Below are positions 8,205 to 17,260 of a stretch of 64,000 bases of DNA, one piece after another. Source of the DNA: Actinobacteria bacterium OV450 (GTDB taxonomy: Bacteria > Actinomycetota > Actinomycetes > Streptomycetales > Streptomycetaceae); contig LJCW01000076.1 in assembly GCA_001298555.1 (NCBI GenBank), forward strand, positions 1 through 64,000. Direction: 5' to 3'. Below the pieces are notes generated by a model, which saw nothing but the letters and a program-made list of their open reading frames with translations, was not told where the DNA came from and made no database searches. Positions within the stretch are counted from its first letter, which is position 1, and each line of letters opens with the position of its first letter. A program made the position numbers and the translations under genes.

Positions 8205-10777
8205 GCGTCATGAAGACGTCGCGGCGGAACTTCGTCGCGCACAAGGGCCGGATGGCGCTCTCCGCCATCGCGGTCATGCTGTCCGTGGCCTTCGTCTGCG
8301 GCACGCTGGTGTTCACCGACACCATGAACACCACCTTCGACAAGCTGTTCGCGGTGACCAGCTCCGACGTCACGGTCAGCCCCAAGGCGGCCGAGGAGGG
8401 CGGGGACGCGCCGAGCCGCGGCAAGCCGGAGACCCTCGACGCCTCCGTCGTCGAGAAGGTCAAGACGGCCGAGGGCGTCCGCAGCGCCGAGGGCGGAGTC
8501 GTCTCGATGGCGGTCACCGTCGTCAACGCCAAGAACGAGAACATGGGTTCGTCCACCGGCGCTCCGACCATCGCGGGCAACTGGAGCGACAGCGAGCTCA
8601 AGTCCATGAAGATCGCCTCCGGCAACGCCCCGCGCGGCCCGACCGAGGTGATGGTCGACGCCGACACCGCCGAGAAGCACCACCTCGCCATCGGCGACGA
8701 GCTGCGCACCATCGCGCTGCCCGGCGACATCCGCGCCAGGATCAGCGGCATCGCCGCCTTCAAGGTGACCAACCCGGGTGCGGCCGTCGTCTACTTCGAC
8801 ACCGCGACCGCGCAGACGGGCCTGCTCGGCGCCCCGAACACCTTCACGCACGTCAACGTCACCGCCAAGGACGGCGTGAGCGACGACCAGCTCAAGCAGA
8901 ACATCGCGACCGCGGTCGGCGGGGACACCTACAAGCTCCAGACGGCGAAGGAGGCCGCGGACTCCAACCGCAAGGACGTCGGCTCCTTCCTCGACGTCAT
9001 GAAGTACGTGATGCTCGGCTTCGCGGGGATCGCCTTCCTCGTCGGCATCTTCCTGATCTTCAACACGTTCTCGATGCTGGTCGCCCAGCGCACCCGCGAG
9101 ATCGGCCTGATGCGCGCCATCGGCGCGGACCGCGGCCAGATCAACCGGTCGATCCTGGTCGAGGCGCTGCTCCTCGGCGTCGTGGGCTCCGTCCTGGGCA
9201 TCGGCGCCGGCATCGGCATCGCCGTCGGCCTGATGAAGCTCATGGGCAGCATGGGCATGCACCTGTCCACAGACGACCTGACGGTCCTGCCCGCCACCCC
9301 GGTGCTGGGCTTGGTCCTGGGCATCGTCGTCACCGTGGTCTCCGCCCTCGTCCCGGCCCTCCGGGCGGGCAAGGTCTCCCCGATGGCCGCCCTGCGCGAC
9401 GCCGGCACCCCCGGCGACCGCAAGACCGGCGTCGTACGGGCCGTGATCGGCCTGGTCCTCACCGGCGCCGGCACCGCCGCGCTGCTGCTGGCCGCGCAGG
9501 CCGACAAGGCCTCCACCGGCTCGATGTGGCTCGGCCTGGGCGTGGTCCTCAGCCTGATCGGCTTCATCGTGACCGGCCCGCTGCTCGCGGGCGGCGTGGT
9601 GCGGGTGCTGTCCGCCCCGGTGCTGCGGCCCTTCGGCTCCATCGGCCGGCTGGCCGAGCGCAACGCGCTGCGCAACCCGCGCCGCACCGGCGCCACCGCC
9701 GCGGCGCTGATGATCGGCCTGGCGCTGGTCGCCTGCCTGTCGGTGGTCGGCTCCTCGATGGTGGCCTCCGCCACCGAGGAACTCGACAAGTCGGTCGGCG
9801 CGGACTTCATCGTCGCCTCCGAGAACGGCCAGCCGGTGATGCCGCAGGCCGAGCAGGCGATGCGCGCCACCAAGGGCCTCACCCACGTCACCGCCTACCG
9901 GGGCGTCGAGGTCAAGCTGACCGCGCCGGACGGGAGCTCGGCCAAGGACGAGCTGAGCGTCACCGACCCGACCTACGCGCAGGACGTGCGGCGCAAGATG
10001 ATCGCGGGCGAGCACAAGGACGCGTACGCCGCGGGCGCCATGTCCGTCGGCTCCGAGTACGCCAAGGCGCACGCGATCAAGGTCGGCGACCGGATGAAGG
10101 TGGCCTTCGCCGGAGGCAGGGAGACCGAGCTGAAGGTCGCCGCGATCACCAGCGACGACGGCAACCTCGACAAGGGCGTGAAGTACGTCAGCACGGCCAC
10201 CGCCGAGGCGAACCTGCCCGCCGACCGGATGCCGCGGCCGTTCATGCTGCTGGCCAAGGCCGAGAACGGACAGGCGGACACCGCCTACACCGCGCTCAAG
10301 AAGGACCTGGCGCAGTACCCGCAGTACAAGGTGCGCAACCAGACCGACTACAAGGAAGCCCTCAAGGACCAGGTCGGCTCGCTGCTGAACATGGTCTACG
10401 GGCTCCTCGCCCTCGCGATCATCGTGGCGGTCCTGGGTGTCGTGAACACCCTGGCCCTCTCGGTCGTCGAGCGGACCCGCGAGATCGGCCTGATGCGCGC
10501 CATCGGCCTCTCCCGCCGCCAGCTGCGCCGCATGATCCGCCTGGAGTCGGTGGTGATCGCCCTCTTCGGCGCGCTGCTGGGCCTCGGGCTGGGCATGGGC
10601 TGGGGTGCCACCGCCCAGCAGCTGCTCGCCCTCCAGGGCATGAAGGTCCTGGAGATCCCGTGGCCGACGATCATCGGCGTCTTCGCCGGGTCGGCCCTGG
10701 TGGGCCTGTTCGCCGCACTGGTCCCGGCCTTCCGGGCGGGGCGGATGAACGTACTGAACGCGATCGCGAGCGAGTAG
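8201..10777 (+). CDS. FtsX/MacB-type ABC transporter permease
   Basis: The protein has 858 residues. One transmembrane helix near residue 20 is followed by a large extracellular MacB-like periplasmic-core domain. Three helices form the first FtsX block (about 265-400, with QRTREIGLMRAIGADRGQI). Two more helices, a second extracellular domain and a second FtsX block (about 725-855, with VERTREIGLMRAIGLSRRQ) complete it. Transporters of this kind use ATP mechanically to move lipoproteins, peptides or drugs, or to signal to the cell wall. The substrate is unknown. The whole operon is paralogous to the one at 34059-37449. Confidence 0.93.
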   Translation: MSVMKTSRRNFVAHKGRMALSAIAVMLSVAFVCGTLVFTDTMNTTFDKLFAVTSSDVTVSPKAAEEGGDAPSRGKPETLDASVVEKVKTAEGVRSAEGGVVSMAVTVVNAKNENMGSSTGAPTIAGNWSDSELKSMKIASGNAPRGPTEVMVDADTAEKHHLAIGDELRTIALPGDIRARISGIAAFKVTNPGAAVVYFDTATAQTGLLGAPNTFTHVNVTAKDGVSDDQLKQNIATAVGGDTYKLQTAKEAADSNRKDVGSFLDVMKYVMLGFAGIAFLVGIFLIFNTFSMLVAQRTREIGLMRAIGADRGQINRSILVEALLLGVVGSVLGIGAGIGIAVGLMKLMGSMGMHLSTDDLTVLPATPVLGLVLGIVVTVVSALVPALRAGKVSPMAALRDAGTPGDRKTGVVRAVIGLVLTGAGTAALLLAAQADKASTGSMWLGLGVVLSLIGFIVTGPLLAGGVVRVLSAPVLRPFGSIGRLAERNALRNPRRTGATAAALMIGLALVACLSVVGSSMVASATEELDKSVGADFIVASENGQPVMPQAEQAMRATKGLTHVTAYRGVEVKLTAPDGSSAKDELSVTDPTYAQDVRRKMIAGEHKDAYAAGAMSVGSEYAKAHAIKVGDRMKVAFAGGRETELKVAAITSDDGNLDKGVKYVSTATAEANLPADRMPRPFMLLAKAENGQADTAYTALKKDLAQYPQYKVRNQTDYKEALKDQVGSLLNMVYGLLALAIIVAVLGVVNTLALSVVERTREIGLMRAIGLSRRQLRRMIRLESVVIALFGALLGLGLGMGWGATAQQLLALQGMKVLEIPWPTIIGVFAGSALVGLFAALVPAFRAGRMNVLNAIASE

Positions 10778-10820
10778 CGCGCAACGCGGTCGTCACGGGG
10801 GAACCACGGGGGAAAGGTCT

Positions 10821-10854
10821 GGCCCCGGTCCGCTCTTCGGAGCGGGCCGGGGCC
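10821..10854 (+). terminator. Terminator with UUCG tetraloop
   Basis: A 15-bp stem (one G-U pair) closed by c(TTCG)g lies 44 bases after the permease stop and before mfd. Confidence 0.85.
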
Positions 10855-11002
10855 GGTGCCGTTCCCACGCCGTGGGGCGCCCGCGGGGCGGGCCGGATAC
10901 CGCGAGCGGGCGACCCCGGCGCGTCGTAGGGTGGGAACCCCCGGCCCGTACGACGTGTCGGGTCCTTCGCGTTGCCCCTCCACCGGACGGAAGCCTCCTT
11001 TC

Positions 11003-14000
11003 ATGAGCCTGCACGGACTGCTCGACGCCGTCACCCGGGACCCGGCCCTCGCCGAGGCGGTCACCGCGGCCGGGGACGGCAACCGCATGCACGTGGACCT
11101 CGTCGGACCGCCCGCCGCACGGCCCTTCGCCATCGCCGCCCTGGCCTCCAGGACCGGGCGGACCGTGCTCGCGGTCACCGCCACCGGCCGGGAGGCCGAG
11201 GACCTGGCCGCCGCGCTGCGGTCGTTCCTGCCGCCCGACGAGGTGGCGGAGTACCCCTCCTGGGAGACCCTTCCGCACGAGCGGCTCTCCCCGCGCAGCG
11301 ACACCGTGGGCCGGCGGCTCGCCGTACTGCGCCGCCTCGTGCACCCGAGCAAGGACGACCCGGCCGCGGGGCCCGTCTCCGTCGTCGTCGCGCCGATCCG
11401 CTCCGTGCTCCAGCCGCAGGTCAAGGGGCTCGGGAACCTGGTGCCGGTGAGCCTGCGGCGAGGTGAGAGCGCTGACCTGGGGGAGGTCACCGAGGCGCTG
11501 GCCGCGGCCGCGTACGCCCGCGTCGAGCTCGTCGAGAAGCGCGGCGAGTTCGCCGTGCGCGGCGGCATCCTCGACGTGTTCCCGCCCACCGAGGAGCACC
11601 CGCTGCGCGTGGAGTTCTGGGGCGACGACGTCGAGGAGATCCGCTACTTCAAGGTCGCCGACCAGCGGTCCCTGGAGGTCGCCGAGCACGGGTTGTGGGC
11701 CCCGCCCTGCCGGGAGCTGCTGCTGACCGACGAGGTGCGGGAGCGGGCCGCGGCCCTCGCCGAGGCCCATCCCGAGCTCGGTGAACTGCTGAACAAGATC
11801 GCCGAGGGGATCGCGGTGGAGGGCATGGAATCCCTCGCGCCGGTCCTCGTCGACGACATGGAACTGCTGGTCGACGTCCTGCCGGCCGGGTCCATGGCCG
11901 TGGTCTGCGACCCGGAGCGGGTGCGCACCCGGGCCGCCGACCTGGTGGCGACCTCGCAGGAGTTCCTGATGGCGTCCTGGGCGGCGACCGCCGGCGGCGG
12001 GCAGGCCCCCATCGACGTCGGCGCGGCCTCGCTGCGCGGGATCGCGGACGTCCGGGAGCACGCCCGCGAGCTGGGCATGATGTGGTGGTCGGTGTCCCCG
12101 TTCGCGGCGGACGACGCCGACCTGGCCGCGGACACCCTCAAGCTCGGCATGCACGCCCCCGAGGCCTACCGCGGCGACACCGCCCGCGCGCTGGCCGACA
12201 CCAAGGGCTGGATCGCCGACGGCTGGCACACCGTCTACCTCACCGAGGGCCACGGCCCGGCCGCCCGCACCGTCGAGGTGCTCGGCGGCGAGGGCATCGC
12301 GGCCCGCCTGGAGGCGGACCTGCGGACCCTGGAGCCGTCCATCGTCCACGTGACGTGCGGTTCCCTCGACAACGGGTTCGTCGACCCGGCGCTGAAGCTG
12401 GCCGTGCTCACCGAGACCGACCTGACCGGGCAGCGCACCGCGACCAAGGACCTGGGCCGGATGCCGACGCGGCGCCGCAAGTCCATCGACCCCCTCACCC
12501 TGGAGGCCGGCGACTACATCGTGCACGAGCAGCACGGCGTCGGCCGCTACATCGAGATGGTGCAGCGCACCGTCCAGGGCGCCACCCGCGAGTACCTCCT
12601 CGTCGAGTACGCCCCCGCCAAGCGCGGCCAACCCGGCGACCGCCTCTACATCCCCACCGACCAGCTGGAGCAGGTCACCAAGTACGTCGGCGGCGAGGCA
12701 CCGACCCTGCACCGGCTCGGCGGCGCCGACTGGACCAAGACCAAGGCGCGCGCGAAGAAGGCCGTCAAGGAGATCGCCGCCGACCTGATCAAGCTGTACA
12801 GCGCGCGCATGGCGGCCCCCGGCCACACCTTCGGCCCGGACACCCCCTGGCAGCGCGAACTGGAGGACGCCTTCCCGTACGCGGAGACGCCCGACCAGCT
12901 CACCACGATCGCCGAGGTGAAGGACGACATGGAGAAGTCGGTCCCGATGGACCGGCTGATCTGCGGCGACGTCGGCTACGGAAAGACGGAGATCGCGGTC
13001 CGCGCGGCGTTCAAGGCGGTCCAGGACGGCAAGCAGGTCGCCGTCCTCGTCCCCACCACCCTGCTGGTGCAGCAGCACTTCGGGACCTTCTCCGAGCGCT
13101 ACAGCCAGTTCCCCGTCAACGTGAAGGCGCTGTCCCGCTTCCAGTCCGACACCGAGTCCAAGGCCACCCTGGAGGGCCTCAAGGAGGGCTCGGTGGACGT
13201 GGTCATCGGTACGCACCGGCTGTTCTCGCAGGAGACGAAGTTCAAGGACCTGGGCCTGGTCATCGTCGACGAGGAGCAGCGGTTCGGCGTCGAGCACAAG
13301 GAGCAGCTGAAGAAGCTCCGCGCCAACGTCGACGTGCTGACCATGTCCGCGACGCCGATCCCGCGCACCCTGGAGATGGCGGTGACGGGCATCCGCGAGA
13401 TGTCGACGATCACCACCCCGCCCGAGGAGCGCCACCCGGTCCTCACCTTCGTCGGCCCCTACGAGGAGAAGCAGATCGGCGCGGCGATCCGGCGTGAACT
13501 GCTGCGCGAGGGACAGTGCTTCTACATCCACAACCGGGTCGAGTCCATCGACCGGGCGGCCGCCAAGCTCCGCGAGATCGTGCCCGAGGCGAGGATCGCC
13601 ACGGCGCACGGCCAGATGTCCGAACAGGCCCTGGAACAGGTCGTCGTGGACTTCTGGGAGAAGAAGTTCGACGTGCTCGTCTCGACGACGATCGTCGAGT
13701 CCGGCATCGACATCTCCAACGCCAACACCCTGATCGTGGAGCGCGGCGACAACTTCGGCCTCTCCCAGCTGCACCAGCTGCGCGGCCGGGTCGGGCGCGG
13801 CCGCGAGCGCGGGTACGCGTACTTCCTGTACCCGCCGGAGAAGCCGCTGACCGAGACCGCGCACGAGCGGCTCGCGACGATCGCCCAGCACACCGAGATG
13901 GGCGCGGGCATGTACGTGGCGATGAAGGACCTGGAGATCCGCGGCGCGGGCAATCTGCTCGGCGGTGAGCAGTCCGGTCACATCGCGGGCGTCGGCTTCG

Positions 14001-14539
14001 ACCTGTACATCCGTATGGTCGGCGAGGCGGTGGCCGACTACCGGGCCGCCGTCGAGAACGGCGGGGTGGAGGAGGAGCCGCCGCTGGAGGTCAAGATCGA
14101 GCTGCCGGTCGACGCGCACGTCCCGCACGACTACGCGCCGGGCGAGCGGCTGCGCCTGCAGGCGTACCGGTCCATCGCGGCGGCGAACTCCGAGGCGGAC
14201 ATCAAGGCGGTGCGCGAGGAGCTCCACGACCGGTACGGCAAGCTGCCGGAGCCGGTGGAGAACCTGCTGCTGGTGGCGGGGCTGCGGATGCTGGCGCGGG
14301 CCTGCGGGGTCGGCGACATCACCCTCCAGGGCGTCAACATCCGCTTCGGTCCGGTGGAGTTGCGCGAATCGCAGGAGCTGCGGCTCAAGCGGCTCTACCC
14401 GGGTGCGGTCCTCAAGCCGGCCACCTCGCAGGTGCTGATCCCGCGGCCGAAGACGGCCAGGGTGGGCGGCAAGCCGCTCGTCGGGCGGGAACTGCTGGCC
14501 TGGACCGGGGAGTTCCTCACCACGATCCTCGGCTCGTAG
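11003..14539 (+). CDS. mfd: Transcription-repair coupling factor Mfd
   Basis: The protein has 1178 residues, the usual length. The N-terminal UvrB-like region (EYPSWETLPHERLSPRSD) is followed by the RNA-polymerase-interacting domain (AGDYIVHEQHGVGRYIEM). The RecG-like translocase has Walker A in GDVGYGKTEIAVRAAF, the DEEQ box in VDEEQRFGVEH and motif VI in QLRGRVGRGRERGYAY. The C-terminal regulatory domain ends the protein. Mfd removes RNA polymerase stalled at DNA lesions and recruits UvrA. ATG 11003 is preceded by GGAAG about ten bases away; the open frame to 10856 runs into the previous terminator. Confidence 0.97.
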   Translation: MSLHGLLDAVTRDPALAEAVTAAGDGNRMHVDLVGPPAARPFAIAALASRTGRTVLAVTATGREAEDLAAALRSFLPPDEVAEYPSWETLPHERLSPRSDTVGRRLAVLRRLVHPSKDDPAAGPVSVVVAPIRSVLQPQVKGLGNLVPVSLRRGESADLGEVTEALAAAAYARVELVEKRGEFAVRGGILDVFPPTEEHPLRVEFWGDDVEEIRYFKVADQRSLEVAEHGLWAPPCRELLLTDEVRERAAALAEAHPELGELLNKIAEGIAVEGMESLAPVLVDDMELLVDVLPAGSMAVVCDPERVRTRAADLVATSQEFLMASWAATAGGGQAPIDVGAASLRGIADVREHARELGMMWWSVSPFAADDADLAADTLKLGMHAPEAYRGDTARALADTKGWIADGWHTVYLTEGHGPAARTVEVLGGEGIAARLEADLRTLEPSIVHVTCGSLDNGFVDPALKLAVLTETDLTGQRTATKDLGRMPTRRRKSIDPLTLEAGDYIVHEQHGVGRYIEMVQRTVQGATREYLLVEYAPAKRGQPGDRLYIPTDQLEQVTKYVGGEAPTLHRLGGADWTKTKARAKKAVKEIAADLIKLYSARMAAPGHTFGPDTPWQRELEDAFPYAETPDQLTTIAEVKDDMEKSVPMDRLICGDVGYGKTEIAVRAAFKAVQDGKQVAVLVPTTLLVQQHFGTFSERYSQFPVNVKALSRFQSDTESKATLEGLKEGSVDVVIGTHRLFSQETKFKDLGLVIVDEEQRFGVEHKEQLKKLRANVDVLTMSATPIPRTLEMAVTGIREMSTITTPPEERHPVLTFVGPYEEKQIGAAIRRELLREGQCFYIHNRVESIDRAAAKLREIVPEARIATAHGQMSEQALEQVVVDFWEKKFDVLVSTTIVESGIDISNANTLIVERGDNFGLSQLHQLRGRVGRGRERGYAYFLYPPEKPLTETAHERLATIAQHTEMGAGMYVAMKDLEIRGAGNLLGGEQSGHIAGVGFDLYIRMVGEAVADYRAAVENGGVEEEPPLEVKIELPVDAHVPHDYAPGERLRLQAYRSIAAANSEADIKAVREELHDRYGKLPEPVENLLLVAGLRMLARACGVGDITLQGVNIRFGPVELRESQELRLKRLYPGAVLKPATSQVLIPRPKTARVGGKPLVGRELLAWTGEFLTTILGS

Positions 14540-14558
14540 CCGTCACCGTCGTGCGTAC

Positions 14559-14591
14559 GCCCCGGGAACCGGTACTGCCGGTTCCCGGGGC
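14559..14591. terminator. Bidirectional terminator between mfd and antitoxin-family gene
   Basis: A perfect 14-bp inverted repeat with a 5-base loop lies between the convergent genes. Confidence 0.85.
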
Positions 14592-14618
14592 GGTCGGGAC
14601 GGGGGCTCCCCCGCGGGG

Positions 14619-14801
14619 CTACCTGTTGGGGTCGTCGTCGATCCCCAGGCGCCGCTCCGCCTCCTGCTGGCCCTGGTCGACCTGCTGGGTGTACTTGCCG
14701 CCGGTCCGCTGGTTGACCTGCCGCTCGGCGGCGTCGGACGCCTGCTTCGCCTGCTTGCCGTGGCCGTGGAGCATGGCCTTGGCCTTGTCGAGAATCCCCA
14801 T
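14619..14801 (-). CDS. MT0933-like antitoxin-family small protein
   Basis: The protein has 60 residues, is charged and has no hydrophobic segment. It opens with MGILDKAKAMLHGHGKQAKQ, the signature of the MT0933/Rv0909-like antitoxin family common in actinobacteria. No adjacent toxin is visible, and many Streptomyces members are solitary, so an antitoxin role is doubtful here. GAAGGAG lies 8 bases before the ATG. Confidence 0.8.
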   Translation of the reverse strand: MGILDKAKAMLHGHGKQAKQASDAAERQVNQRTGGKYTQQVDQGQQEAERRLGIDDDPNR

Positions 14802-15079
14802 GCGAGGGCTCCTTCCGTGTCCTTTTGCGACGCTACGCGTGTTTCGCGGGATCCGCCCGCCGAGGCCGGGACCGGGGTGCGCCGGGACCGGACCGGCTCG
14901 GCGGGGGATGGCCGCCGCCGGTCAGCAGGCGTCGGTGATGTGCCGGCCGCCGCACGGCCCGTGCCGGCCGCAGGTGTGCGGCGACCCTGCAACGGTTCGC
15001 GCATCCCCTCACTGGCGGCCGGAAACGCTGTATACGCTCAGACCCGAAACTTCGTCGACACGGTCCGTCAGGAGCAGCG

Positions 15080-15712
15080 ATGCACGGCCCCGGCCTCCCG
15101 CCGCAGCAAGGCCCCCAGCCCAGTACCGGGGGAGTCGTGGCACTGCGCGTGCTGTTCGCCCTGCTGCCCGTCCTGAGCTGCGGCTTCCTGGGCTGGGGCA
15201 CGATGCTGCGGCTCGCGGCCGTCACCCGCAAGCCCCGGGACTGGTGGCTGCTGGGCCTCAACTGCCTGCTCACGGTCGTCTGGGTCGCGCTGATCGGCGC
15301 CGACCCGACGCCCAACACCGACGGCTGGCAGGGCAACACCGGCGCCTTCGGCGTCATCCTGACCGGCTTCGCGACCTGCGTGTACTTCCTCGTCGCCGAC
15401 ATCCGCCACCACGAGGCCCTGGCCGTCGCCGCCCGGGCCGTCCCCTGGTACCCGGCGCAGCCCGCGCCGTACGCGCCGCCGCAGCAGCAGCCCCGCCCCG
15501 CGTACGGCTACCCGCCGGTCCAGCAGACCCCGGTCCCGACGCCGACGCCCAACCCGAACCCCGCCCCCGGCCCGGCCACCCCGCCGCGGATCGGACAGGT
15601 GCGCGCCGAACTCGACGAGCTGAGCGAGCTGCTGCGCAAGCAGACGCCGCACCCGCAGGCGAACCCGAACCCGAACCCGCCCGGCAACGAGGGTGAGGGC
15701 CCGGCGCGGTGA
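15080..15712 (+). CDS. Small membrane protein with Pro-rich cytoplasmic tail
   Basis: The protein has 210 residues. Three hydrophobic segments (about 20-45, 55-75 and 88-106) are followed by a Pro/Gln/Tyr-rich stretch and a tail containing RIGQVRAELDELSELLRKQTP, a likely short coiled coil. AGGAG lies just upstream of the ATG. The stop overlaps the start of the kinase gene (GTGA), so the two are translationally coupled and may work together. The family is unknown. Confidence 0.8.
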   Translation: MHGPGLPPQQGPQPSTGGVVALRVLFALLPVLSCGFLGWGTMLRLAAVTRKPRDWWLLGLNCLLTVVWVALIGADPTPNTDGWQGNTGAFGVILTGFATCVYFLVADIRHHEALAVAARAVPWYPAQPAPYAPPQQQPRPAYGYPPVQQTPVPTPTPNPNPAPGPATPPRIGQVRAELDELSELLRKQTPHPQANPNPNPPGNEGEGPAR

Positions 15713-17217
15713 CGGACGAGGACCGGATCATCGGCGAGCGGTACCGGCTGGCCTCCATCCTGGGCCAGGGCGGCATGGGCCAGGTCTGGACGGCGTACGA
15801 CCAGCGGCTGGACCGCCGCGTCGCCGTCAAGCTGCTGCGCCCCGACAAGGTGGCGGGCCCCGGCTCCGTCGCCGACGAGCTGCGCCGCCGCTTCGTGCGC
15901 GAATGCCGCGTCACGGCACAGGTGGACCACCCGGGCCTGGTCACGGTCCACGACGCGGGCAGCGACGGCGACGAGCTGTTCCTCGTCATGGGCCACGTCG
16001 AGGGCACCGACCTCGCCGACCACCTCGCCCAGCACGACCCGTACCCGTGGCAGTGGGCGGTCGCCGTGGTCGCGCAGCTGTGCGGGGTGCTGTCCGCCGT
16101 GCACGCGGTGCCGATCGTGCACCGCGACCTCAAACCGCGCAACGTGATGGTCCGCCCCGACGGCACCGTGCTGGTCCTGGACCTCGGCGTCGCCTCGGTG
16201 ATGGACACCGACACCACCCGCCTCACCAGCACCGGCACCCCGATCGGCAGCCCGGCGTACATGGCGCCCGAGCAGGCGATGGGCGGCGCGGTGGGCCCCT
16301 CCACCGACCTCTACGCCCTCGGCGTCCTGCTGTACGAACTCCTCAGCGGCAACGTCCCCTTCGCCGGGTCCACCGCGCTCGGCGTGCTCCACCGCCACCT
16401 GTACGAGCCGCCCGTCCCGGTGCGCCGGCTGCGCCCGGAGGTGCCGCACCAGCTGGAGGCGGTGCTGCTCCACCTCCTGGCCAAGGACCCGCAGGAGCGG
16501 CCCGCCTCCGCGCAGCAGGTCTACGAGGCCCTCGTGCCGCTGCTGCCCAAGGACGGCACCCCGAAGGGCGCGCTCGACCCGACCCGTCCCTTCCTGCGTC
16601 CGCACGCACCCTGGCCGGACCGCGCCACCACCGTCCCGCCGCAGCCGACCGCACCGCCGACGCCGGCCAAGCCGGACATCCCGGCCGCGGTCGACGAGGC
16701 CCGCAGCCTCCTGGACCAGGGCCGCCTCACCCAGGCCGTCGACATCCTCGGCGGGATCCTCCCGGCCGCGGCGGCCGAGCACGGAGAGCACTCGCCGGTG
16801 GTCCGCTCCCTGCGCAAGCAGTACGCCGCCACACTCATGGACGACGGCCAGTACCGCCGGGCCCTGCCCGAACTTCGCCGCCTCGCCGACGAGTTCCCGG
16901 CCGGTGACCCCCAGTCCCTGCGCTTCCGGTACGACGCGGCCCAGTGCCTGGAGCAGCTCGGCGAGGCCGGGGCGGCCCTGGCCGAATACCGCTCCCTGCT
17001 CCCGCTGTTCGAGAACCACTACGCCAACCCGGACCCGGGCCTGCCGCTGGAGGTCCGCCGCCGCATCGCCCACCTCCAGCTGTCCATGGGCGACCGCGTG
17101 GCGGCCCACGACACCCTGGCCCGCCTGCTGTTCGACGCGGACCGCATCCACGGCCCGGCGCACCCCTTGTCCACGGAGGTCCGCCGCACCCTCCACTGGC
17201 TCAGCCAGGTCCGCTGA
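15709..17217 (+). CDS. Hanks-type Ser/Thr protein kinase with TPR-like C-terminus
   Basis: The protein has 502 residues. The kinase domain covers about residues 10-275, with Gly loop GQGGMGQV (19-26), catalytic Lys41, HRDLKPRN with Asp140, and DLGVA with metal-binding Asp158 (DLG in place of DFG). APEQ and the usual C-lobe motifs follow. There is no transmembrane helix or PASTA repeat. A Pro-rich linker leads to helical repeats (about 320-500, ARSLLDQGRLTQAVDILGG and similar) that look like TPRs and may bind partners. The start overlaps the upstream membrane-protein gene by four bases, which suggests that protein could anchor or feed signals to the kinase. Confidence 0.93.
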   Translation: MTDEDRIIGERYRLASILGQGGMGQVWTAYDQRLDRRVAVKLLRPDKVAGPGSVADELRRRFVRECRVTAQVDHPGLVTVHDAGSDGDELFLVMGHVEGTDLADHLAQHDPYPWQWAVAVVAQLCGVLSAVHAVPIVHRDLKPRNVMVRPDGTVLVLDLGVASVMDTDTTRLTSTGTPIGSPAYMAPEQAMGGAVGPSTDLYALGVLLYELLSGNVPFAGSTALGVLHRHLYEPPVPVRRLRPEVPHQLEAVLLHLLAKDPQERPASAQQVYEALVPLLPKDGTPKGALDPTRPFLRPHAPWPDRATTVPPQPTAPPTPAKPDIPAAVDEARSLLDQGRLTQAVDILGGILPAAAAEHGEHSPVVRSLRKQYAATLMDDGQYRRALPELRRLADEFPAGDPQSLRFRYDAAQCLEQLGEAGAALAEYRSLLPLFENHYANPDPGLPLEVRRRIAHLQLSMGDRVAAHDTLARLLFDADRIHGPAHPLSTEVRRTLHWLSQVR

Positions 17218-17260
17218 CGCCTCCCGGCGCCGCACGGCCCGGGGCGCGCGGCGCCACGCC

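Noticed and set aside
7502..10072. Long open frame (856 codons) on the minus strand under the ABC transporter genes
   Set aside because: It is a GC-driven shadow: its composition follows the third-position bias of the real plus-strand genes, and it matches no protein family.
10793..14227. 1144-codon minus-strand frame under mfd
   Set aside because: It is a shadow of mfd with His/Val/Asp-rich low-complexity translation.
14619..14801. Toxin-antitoxin module
   Set aside because: Only the MT0933-like antitoxin-family gene is present; both neighbours are unrelated conserved genes.
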